Shown: positions 6,892 to 12,787 of the stretch, piece by piece | How the letters are laid out: the number at the start of each line of letters is the position of its first letter | Numbering within the stretch: position 1 is the first letter of the stretch | Assembly (NCBI GenBank): GCA_934183045.1 | Contig: CAKPRW010000022.1 | Coordinates: 1 to 19,199 of the forward strand | DNA from: an uncultured Clostridia bacterium | Lineage (GTDB): Bacteria > Bacillota > Clostridia > TANB77 > CAG-508 | Reading direction: 5' to 3' | DNA length: 19,199 nucleotides | Translations under genes and position numbers: made by a program | The notes under the pieces: generated by a model | The model's database searches: none | What the model was told of the DNA's origin: nothing | The model's input: the letters and a program-made list of their open reading frames with translations, nothing else

Positions 6892-9090
6892 TTGCAAGAA
6901 GGAAAAAAAGAAATAACAATACAAGATATAATTTCAAAAAGAAAAGAACATTCAAGAAGAGTTGATGTCAAATTAATTATGAAAGCTTATAATTATGCTG
7001 TAAACAACCATGGTGATCAATGTAGAAAATCAGGAGAACCATATATAATACATCCATTAAATGTAGCATATATCTTAGCTGATATAGGATTAGATGAAGC
7101 TACAATTTGTGCTGCATTATTACATGATCTAGTTGAAGATACAGCAGTAACAGATAGTGACCTTAGAAGAGAATTTGGCGATGAAATTGCAGAAATGGTT
7201 GCAGGAGTTACAAAACTTAGTAATATGTTATTTACATCAATAGAAGAACAACAAGTAGAAGACTATAGAAAAATGTTCTTAGCAATGGGAAAAGATATAA
7301 GAGTTATTCTAATAAAATTAGCTGATAGACTTCACAATATGAGAACATTGAAATATTTAAAAAGAGACAGACAAATAGCAAATGCAAAAGAGACAATGGA
7401 GTTATATGCACCATTGGCTAACCGTTTAGGATTATATTCTTTAAAGTGGGAATTAGAAGATTTATCGTTTAAATATCTTTATCCGGAAGAATATCATGAG
7501 TTGGTAGAAGGAATTAATAAAAAAAGAGATGAGAGACTAAAATTCATTGAAAAGATAATGAATGATATAAGAGTTGAATTAAAAAAACAACATATAAATG
7601 CAGAAGTAACAGGTAGAGCAAAACATTTATATAGCATTTATAGAAAAATGAAAAGAGATAATAAAACTTTAGATCAAATTTATGATTTATTTGCTCTTAG
7701 AATTCTAGTTGATTCAGTTAAAGATTGTTATGCTGCATTAGGTGTAGTACACGAATTATATAGTCCAATGCCAGGAAGATTCAAGGATTATATAGCTGTT
7801 CCAAAACCTAATATGTATCAATCAATACATACAACATTGTTAGGAGAAAAAGGTACACCATTTGAAGTGCAAATACGTACATGGGAGATGCATAGGATTG
7901 CGGAATTTGGTATTGCTGCTCATTGGGCTTATAAAGAAGCAAGTTACTTTGGTAAAAAACAAACAGTAAAAGTAGAAGAAGATAAACTTGCATGGCTTAG
8001 AGAAACATTAGAATGGCAAAAGGAATTACAAGATCCACAAGAATTCTTGGATACATTAAAGACAGAATTATTTGAAGAAGAAGTATATGTGTTTACTCCA
8101 AAAGGAGCAATAAAAGTTTTACCAAGAGGGGCTACACCAATTGATTTTGCTTATAGTATTCACGCGGAAATTGGTCATCACATGACAGGATGTAAGATAA
8201 ATAGTAGAATGATGCCAATTATAACACCTTTAAAAAATGGTGATATTGTAGAAATTATAACTTCAGAGAACTCAAAAGGTCCAAGCAGAGATTGGCTAAA
8301 ATTCATAAAAAGCTCTAGTGCTAAAAATAAAATAAAAGCATGGTTTAAAAAAGCTCAAAAAGAAGAAAACATTGAAAAAGGTAAAGAATTAATAGAAAAA
8401 GAATTAAAAAGAATTGGATTCGAATATGATGATTTATTTAAAACTTCATATATAGAAGCAATGTTACAAAAATATAAATATAAAAATCTAGATGAAATGT
8501 ATGCTGCAGTTGGTTTTGGAGCAAATTCGTCAGTAAAAGTAATTGCTAGAATGTTACAAGAATATAGAAAAGAACATGAAGAAGAAAATATAGAAGAAAA
8601 GATTCAACAACTATCAAGACCTAAACAAAGAAAAAATATTACATCTAATTCTGGAATTATAGTAAAAGGAATAGATAATTGTTTAGTTAAGCTATCTAAA
8701 TGTTGTAATCCACTTCCAGGAGATGAGATTGTGGGATATATAACAAAAGGAAGAGGAGTATCTGTACATAGAAAAGATTGTGTTAATATAAAAGATTTGA
8801 TTGCCCAAGAAAATAGAATGATTGATGTGCAATGGGTAGATGAAAGCAAATCAAATTACCAAGCAGATATTGAGATATATTCAAATGACAGAAGCGGACT
8901 ATTAGTTGATATATTAAAAGAATTAGGAACAACAAAAGCTAAAATATTAGGGGTAAATACTAAAACTACGAAAGAAAGAATTGCTATTATGGAAATATCA
9001 TTGGAAGTAGAAAATTTAGAAGAACTAAATAAGGCACAAACAGCAATAAGAAAAGTAGAAAGTGTTTATGAAGTAAAAAGGAGAAAATAA
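6892..9090 (+). CDS. relA: Bifunctional (p)ppGpp synthetase/hydrolase (Rel/RelA-SpoT family)
   Basis: The long RSH enzyme of about 732 residues makes and degrades the alarmone (p)ppGpp and binds ribosomes. Domains in order: HD hydrolase with IIHPLN (His54), LLHDLVEDT (His78-Asp79, Glu82-Asp83) and ADRLHNM (Asp145); synthetase with GRFKDYIAVPKPN; TGS from about 390 (VYVFTPKGAIKVLPRGATP); a Cys-containing zinc-finger-like region (SKCCNPLPGDEIVGY); and a C-terminal ACT domain. The RFKD motif at about 296-299 is the RXKD type of bifunctional enzymes, not the EXDD of E. coli RelA, and the hydrolase residues are intact. The start is uncertain. GTG 6883 is only 2 nt from GGGG, whereas TTG 6892 sits 5 nt after GGAAGTGA, so I favour TTG. 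The stop overlaps the next ATG by one base, so the two genes are translationally coupled. Confidence 0.96.
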   Translation: MQEGKKEITIQDIISKRKEHSRRVDVKLIMKAYNYAVNNHGDQCRKSGEPYIIHPLNVAYILADIGLDEATICAALLHDLVEDTAVTDSDLRREFGDEIAEMVAGVTKLSNMLFTSIEEQQVEDYRKMFLAMGKDIRVILIKLADRLHNMRTLKYLKRDRQIANAKETMELYAPLANRLGLYSLKWELEDLSFKYLYPEEYHELVEGINKKRDERLKFIEKIMNDIRVELKKQHINAEVTGRAKHLYSIYRKMKRDNKTLDQIYDLFALRILVDSVKDCYAALGVVHELYSPMPGRFKDYIAVPKPNMYQSIHTTLLGEKGTPFEVQIRTWEMHRIAEFGIAAHWAYKEASYFGKKQTVKVEEDKLAWLRETLEWQKELQDPQEFLDTLKTELFEEEVYVFTPKGAIKVLPRGATPIDFAYSIHAEIGHHMTGCKINSRMMPIITPLKNGDIVEIITSENSKGPSRDWLKFIKSSSAKNKIKAWFKKAQKEENIEKGKELIEKELKRIGFEYDDLFKTSYIEAMLQKYKYKNLDEMYAAVGFGANSSVKVIARMLQEYRKEHEEENIEEKIQQLSRPKQRKNITSNSGIIVKGIDNCLVKLSKCCNPLPGDEIVGYITKGRGVSVHRKDCVNIKDLIAQENRMIDVQWVDESKSNYQADIEIYSNDRSGLLVDILKELGTTKAKILGVNTKTTKERIAIMEISLEVENLEELNKAQTAIRKVESVYEVKRRK

Positions 9091-9737
9091 TGATATTAAA
9101 AGAACTAAAAATACAAACGTGGATAGGAGATCCTACTAATTGTTATATTATATTTAACGAAGAATCAAAAGAAACAATGGTAATTGATCCTGCAAGTGAT
9201 GTGGATAAAATAGTAGATATGATAAATATATTAGGAGGAAAACTAAAATATATTTATTTAACACATTGCCATGGAGATCATATTTTAGGTGTAACAGAGT
9301 TAAAAAACAAATGTGGTGGAAAAATCTTAATTCATAGAGATGATAGCGAAGGTCTGAATAACCCAGAAATAAATCTATCACCATATATTGGAATAGGAGA
9401 TATCGAATTGGAAGCAGACTCGCGAGTTGATGACAATGATTTGATACATTTAGGTGAATTAGAATTTAAAGTAATTCATACTCCGGGGCACACAAAAGGT
9501 GGAAGTTCTTTATATTGTGAAAAAGAAAAATGCCTATTTTCAGGAGATACTATGTTTAGAGGAACATGGGGAAGAACAGATTTACCAACATCTAATAGAA
9601 ATGAAATAATGGATTCTATAGTAAACAAACTTTTAAAATTACCAGATGATACAATTGTTTATCCTGGACATGGATTAAGTACAAGAATCAAAGATGAAAA
9701 GCCAATATATTTAGAATTAAAACCTAAAAAATGGTAA
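9090..9737 (+). CDS. Metallo-beta-lactamase-fold hydrolase, glyoxalase II-like
   Basis: The 215-residue protein has the full metal site of the MBL superfamily: THCHGDH (His59, His61, Asp63, His64), HTPGHT (His134), FSGDTMF (Asp153) and YPGHG (His194). The compact length and the GDTMFRGTWGRTDLPTS segment match the YqgX/GloB-like group often found after rel in Firmicutes. That group is annotated as hydroxyacylglutathione hydrolase-like, but the substrate is unknown, and clostridia usually lack glutathione. The ATG shares one base with the rel stop and is preceded by AAGGAG inside rel. No signal peptide is seen, so it should be cytoplasmic. Confidence 0.9.
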   Translation: MILKELKIQTWIGDPTNCYIIFNEESKETMVIDPASDVDKIVDMINILGGKLKYIYLTHCHGDHILGVTELKNKCGGKILIHRDDSEGLNNPEINLSPYIGIGDIELEADSRVDDNDLIHLGELEFKVIHTPGHTKGGSSLYCEKEKCLFSGDTMFRGTWGRTDLPTSNRNEIMDSIVNKLLKLPDDTIVYPGHGLSTRIKDEKPIYLELKPKKW

Positions 9738-9797
9738 TAATTTGTGTCTTCATATAATTCTAAATTGATATTAGATAGTAAGAATTACATAAAACAA

Positions 9798-9826
9798 TTG
9801 AAAAATAATGTGAAATATGTTATATT
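9798..9826 (+). promoter_or_regulatory. SigA promoter of the orphan gene at 9875
   Basis: TTGAAA (9798-9803) is followed by exactly 17 nt and TATATT (9821-9826), close to consensus. The start would be near 9833, giving a leader of about 40 nt. It separates the following gene from rel and the MBL gene as its own transcription unit. The rest of the 9738-9868 gap shows nothing else. Confidence 0.65.
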
Positions 9827-9874
9827 AATAAAGACACTAATAGTATAGAACATTAAACAAGGTGGAATATGCTT

Positions 9875-10246
9875 ATGTTGAATGTGAGACTTGAAAAAGA
9901 AGATCGGGAAATTTTTGAAAGACGGGGCTATTGCATAATAGAAGATAGCTCTAGAAACTACCTTGCTATTACAGAGGAATTGACTGGAAAGGCAGTCCTT
10001 GAGATAGTGAATATGCTTGACCTGTTAATTGTATTAACAGAAGACCAGGCATACTATTGTGAAGGGACCGTCGACATAACGACAATTGAGACAACAAAGC
10101 CTATTGTTGAGGGCATGGAACATCCTGTAAAATATTTGGGAGCATACCTGGAAGACAACGGCGTTCCTGTTTATTGCCTGGTACAGGGAAAGATGGAACT
10201 GGCAAATTATGAAGGCGGGGTTTTGGAAATAATACTTCCTGAATAA
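9875..10246 (+). CDS. Hypothetical protein, GC-richer than its surroundings
   Basis: I do not recognise this 123-residue acidic protein. It opens with MLNVRLEKEDREIFERRGY and ends with GGVLEIILPE. It has no membrane segment, signal peptide, Cys cluster or catalytic motif I can name; alternating hydrophobic strands suggest a small alpha/beta fold. I chose ATG 9875 over ATG 9869 because AAGGTGG (9859-9865) lies 9 nt from the former and only 3 from the latter. Base use is unlike that of the neighbours. Hand counts give 22, 24 and 29 G+C per 60 bases in three stretches, against 14 of 60 in a nearby hisS stretch, and codons such as CGG, CTG, GTC and ACG appear. It has its own promoter and a hairpin after it. 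Horizontal acquisition is the simplest reading. Confidence 0.75.
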   Translation: MLNVRLEKEDREIFERRGYCIIEDSSRNYLAITEELTGKAVLEIVNMLDLLIVLTEDQAYYCEGTVDITTIETTKPIVEGMEHPVKYLGAYLEDNGVPVYCLVQGKMELANYEGGVLEIILPE

Positions 10247-10284
10247 AGCGGACAAAATAGCAAAGTTTTCTGAATTGTAACATG

Positions 10285-10304
10285 GGGGATATACATATAT
10301 CCCC
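10285..10304 (+). terminator. Hairpin between the orphan gene and hisS
   Basis: GGGGATATA (10285-10293) and TATATCCCC (10296-10304) are perfect reverse complements. In practice the closing loop would be 4-6 nt. The sequence after it is TAAATTCTTATTT, a broken T-run. It lies about 40 nt past the orphan gene stop and 28 nt before the hisS ATG, so it may end the orphan transcript or act in the hisS leader. Confidence 0.45.
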
Positions 10305-10332
10305 TAAATTCTTATTTAATAGGAGAGAAAAA

Positions 10333-11661
10333 ATGAGTAAAGTAGAACCAAGAACATTATCAGGATTTATGGAATTATTGCCAGAAGAGCAAATTCTATT
10401 TAATCAAATGAAATCAGTAATAGAAAATACATATAAAAAATATGGCTTTTTGCCACTAGATACACCTATAATTGAATTATCAGAAGTATTACTTGCAAAA
10501 GCTGGAGGAGAAACTGAAAAACAAATATATCGTTTTAATAAAGGAGATAGTGACTTATCTCTAAGATTTGACTTAACAGTACCTCTTTCTAAATATATAG
10601 CAAAAAATTATGGTAATCTAAGTTTCCCATTTAGAAGATATCAAATTGGAAAAGTATATAGAGGAGAAAGAACACAGAAGGGAAGATTTCGTGAATTTTA
10701 TCAATGTGATATAGATGTCATTGGTGATGGTGAACTTGATATTATAAATGATGCTGAACTTCCAAGCATTATATACGAAATATTTAAAGGGTTAGGATTC
10801 GAAGAATTTACTATTCGCATAAATAATAGAAAAATATTAAATGGTTTATTTGAAAATCTAGGTCAAAAAGAACAGGCAACTGAAATATTAAGAATTATAG
10901 ATAAAATAGAAAAAATAGGAAAGCAATCAGTAATAGAAGAATTGAAAAAAATCAATGTAGATAGCAACGCAATTGAAAAAATTATCGATTTTATTGAAAT
11001 TTCCGGAACAACAGATGAAAAGCTTAGTAAGCTAAAAGAATTAAAAATAGAAAATGAGAATTTTAATAAAGGATTAGAAGAATTACAAGAAGTAGTAAAA
11101 TATATCAGAATATTTGGAATTCCTGATTCTAATTTCAAAGTTGACTTAACTATAGCAAGAGGATTGGATTATTATACAGGTACGGTTTACGAAACATTCT
11201 TAGATAATTATAGAGAATTAGGAAGTGTATGTTCAGGTGGAAGATATGAGAATTTAGCTGAATATTATACTGATAAGAAATTGCCTGGTGTTGGAATTTC
11301 AATTGGTTTAACAAGATTATTTTATAAATTAAATGAGTTAAATTTAATTAAAGCAGATAAAAAATCTATTTCAGATATTTTAATTATTCCAATGGTAGAA
11401 AATTTAGAAGTTCCGATTAAAATTGCAACTAAATTGAGAAACTTGGGTATAAATACAGAAATTTATTTGAATAATAAAAAATTGAAAGCTAAGTTCAAAT
11501 ATGCTGATAAATTAAAAATTCCTTTTACAATTATTATTGGAGAAGATGAGATTAATTCTAATACTATTACTTTGAAAAATATGGAAACTGGTGAAGAAAA
11601 TAGGATAAATATGGATGAAATAGATAGTATAAAAGAAATGTATAATTTTAAAGAGATTTAA
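10333..11661 (+). CDS. hisS: Histidyl-tRNA synthetase
   Basis: A class II aminoacyl-tRNA synthetase of 442 residues that charges tRNA-His. Visible motifs: RFDLTVPLSKYIA (residues 78-90), motif 2 as KVYRGERTQKGRFREFYQCD (Arg110, Glu112), the histidine-A signature ARGLDYYTG (275-283), and a GGRYENL block (302-308) before motif 3. From about residue 350 comes the C-terminal anticodon-binding domain. Its presence separates it from the shorter HisZ. The FREFYQCD wording belongs to the second bacterial HisRS type, closer to archaeal/eukaryotic sequences, rather than the E. coli type. ATG 10333 has AGGAGAG 6-7 nt upstream; the frame runs back to 10282, but that stretch contains the hairpin. No T-box leader is visible. 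The gene is followed by a long palindrome. Confidence 0.95.
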   Translation: MSKVEPRTLSGFMELLPEEQILFNQMKSVIENTYKKYGFLPLDTPIIELSEVLLAKAGGETEKQIYRFNKGDSDLSLRFDLTVPLSKYIAKNYGNLSFPFRRYQIGKVYRGERTQKGRFREFYQCDIDVIGDGELDIINDAELPSIIYEIFKGLGFEEFTIRINNRKILNGLFENLGQKEQATEILRIIDKIEKIGKQSVIEELKKINVDSNAIEKIIDFIEISGTTDEKLSKLKELKIENENFNKGLEELQEVVKYIRIFGIPDSNFKVDLTIARGLDYYTGTVYETFLDNYRELGSVCSGGRYENLAEYYTDKKLPGVGISIGLTRLFYKLNELNLIKADKKSISDILIIPMVENLEVPIKIATKLRNLGINTEIYLNNKKLKAKFKYADKLKIPFTIIIGEDEINSNTITLKNMETGEENRINMDEIDSIKEMYNFKEI

Positions 11662-11676
11662 GAAAATATATTTACT

Positions 11677-11874
11677 ACCAGTAGTTGCTTTATAAAAATT
11701 TAAAATACTTATGAATGTGACTGAAAAAATTTATTAGAATATATTAAAATAGCTAAATGAGGGAACCCAAAATGCAAAGCATCTTTGGGAAGTATCATTT
11801 AGCTATTTTTAAATATTCTTTAAGTTTGAAAGGAACCGAGTAAGATTTTAAATTTTTATAAAGCAACTACTGGT
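11677..11874. repeat. ~200-bp long palindrome between hisS and the Crp/Fnr gene
   Basis: The outer arms 11677-11706 and 11845-11874 are perfect 30-nt inverted repeats beginning ACCAGTAGTTGCTTTATAAA. Inner arms 11736-11760 and 11795-11819 match at 23 of 25 positions, including TAGCTAAATGA. The centre is a further hairpin, CCCAAAATGC with GCATCTTTGGG (11766-11789, one bulged base). All three layers share a centre near 11777, so the segment can fold as one long hairpin. It has no ORF and fills the convergent gap up to 7 nt from the regulator's stop. Its sequence is unrelated to that of the palindrome at 1086-1350. Confidence 0.85.
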
Positions 11875-11881
11875 ATATATG

Positions 11882-12514
11882 CTATTTATAAAGCAAAGTA
11901 ATATTATTTCCATTTTTTTTCACAATACCTTCTTCTTTCAAATATTTGAGTTCTCTCATCATAGCACTTCTGTCAACACTTAAATAATCTGCTAAATCAG
12001 TCATGGAAAAAGGCATTTTAAAAGATTTACTCAAATTTCTAGAAGAAAGAAAAGTAAAATATCCAAGCAATTTATCTCTGGTAGATCTTTTTGCTAAAAG
12101 TTCTATACGCATATTTAATGTTGTAACCTTAGAAAGTATCAACTCTGGTAAGTTTTCTGATAATGTCTGATGAAATTTACAGTTGCTTTTACACTTATGA
12201 TGTATATTATCATATGAATATATAAGAACTTCACATTTTGATTTAGCTTCAACCAATAATTCGTTATTGGTTGTAATGGTATAAAATACCTCACCGAAAA
12301 TATCATTCTTAGAAATATGTTCTACAATAGTTTTGTTACCATTTAAATCATATCTTACTAAATCAGCATTACCACTTTTTAAAATGCAAAATTGATTTCT
12401 TTTTGTAATATAAGTTGTAATAACTTCATTTTTTAAAAAGGTCTTTTTTTGAACTCTTTTGCAAGTATTTTCAAAGTCATTTATAAAATTTTCTATATTA
12501 AAGCTAATATTCAT
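11882..12514 (-). CDS. Crp/Fnr-family transcriptional regulator
   Basis: The 210-residue protein has an N-terminal cyclic-nucleotide-type beta-barrel sensor (about 20-105; ILKSGNADLVRYDLNGNKTIVEHISKNDIFGE), a dimer helix (about 118-145), and a C-terminal winged helix-turn-helix. The recognition segment is MTDLADYLSVDRSAMMRELKYL (171-192). Cysteines at 18, 43, 94, 108 and 112, with a CKSNC pair, occur in the sensor part. Clostridial members often carry such Cys pairs, but I cannot say whether they hold a cofactor. The ATG has GGAGG 6-7 nt upstream. It is divergent from nrdD, and a symmetric GTTGC-N4-GCAAC site overlaps its own -35 box, which suggests autoregulation and control of nrdD. The signal sensed is unknown. 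Confidence 0.9.
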   Translation of the reverse strand: MNISFNIENFINDFENTCKRVQKKTFLKNEVITTYITKRNQFCILKSGNADLVRYDLNGNKTIVEHISKNDIFGEVFYTITTNNELLVEAKSKCEVLIYSYDNIHHKCKSNCKFHQTLSENLPELILSKVTTLNMRIELLAKRSTRDKLLGYFTFLSSRNLSKSFKMPFSMTDLADYLSVDRSAMMRELKYLKEEGIVKKNGNNITLLYK

Positions 12515-12581
12515 AACAATCCTCCAGTATTTAAGGAAAACCTATTAATAATCTGTTTTTTTAAGTATAATAAATAAATGT

Positions 12582-12610
12582 ATTATATATCAAAAAAGTT
12601 GCAATTGCAA
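12582..12610 (-). promoter_or_regulatory. SigA promoter of the Crp/Fnr gene
   Basis: On the minus strand TTGCAA (12605-12610) is followed by exactly 17 nt and TATAAT (12582-12587). The -35 hexamer is half of the GTTGCAATTGCAAC dyad at 12598-12611, so a protein bound there would block RNA polymerase. The leader to ATG 12514 would be about 60 nt. Confidence 0.65.
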
Positions 12611-12611
12611 C
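12598..12611. promoter_or_regulatory. Candidate operator 1, GTTGCAATTGCAAC
   Basis: This is a perfect 14-bp palindrome with 5-bp half-sites and a 4-bp spacer, the same geometry as FNR sites (TTGAT-N4-ATCAA) but with different half-sites. It overlays the -35 box of the adjacent regulator gene. A second copy of the half-sites lies 112 bp away. Confidence 0.6.
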
Positions 12612-12709
12612 AAAAATAAACAAAAAACTTTGTAATATAATTGTAATAAACCACAAAAAGTTACAGACAAGCAAACTTTAAAGCTGGAAAAAATTTTCTT
12701 TTGCCTTTT

Positions 12710-12723
12710 GTTGCTTTTGCAAC
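12710..12723. promoter_or_regulatory. Candidate operator 2, GTTGCTTTTGCAAC
   Basis: The half-sites are identical to operator 1, with TTTT as spacer. Its centre (12716.5) lies at -41.5 if nrdD uses TATAAT at 12745-12750 with a start at 12758, the classic class II activator position. If the other TATAAT (12728-12733) is used, the site would lie near -24 and would repress. Confidence 0.6.
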
Positions 12724-12744
12724 AGATTATAATTGCTCTTAATA

Positions 12745-12750
12745 TATAAT
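12745..12750 (+). promoter_or_regulatory. Candidate -10 box of nrdD
   Basis: TATAAT at 12745-12750 has no recognisable -35 at 16-18 nt, as expected for an activator-dependent promoter. A second TATAAT at 12728-12733 also lacks a good -35. The leader holds the GGGGG ribosome site at 12773-12777. Apart from the two dyads and a TTGTAATA direct repeat (12630-12648), the 12515-12787 gap shows nothing more. Confidence 0.4.
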
Positions 12751-12787
12751 AAGAACATACAAAATACAAATAGGGGGAAATGTAAAA

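Noticed and set aside
10282..10332. Extended hisS start at ATG 10282
   Set aside because: That stretch is the GGGGATATA hairpin and lacks a ribosome site. ATG 10333 follows AGGAGAG and begins the normal HisRS N-terminus.
10247..10332. T-box leader for hisS
   Set aside because: The gap is only 86 nt, and no T-box sequence or specifier stem can be recognised. The hairpin is simple.
12515..12787. NrdR box upstream of nrdD
   Set aside because: I found no match resembling the ACACWATATATWGTGT type. The only strong symmetric sites are the GTTGC dyads.
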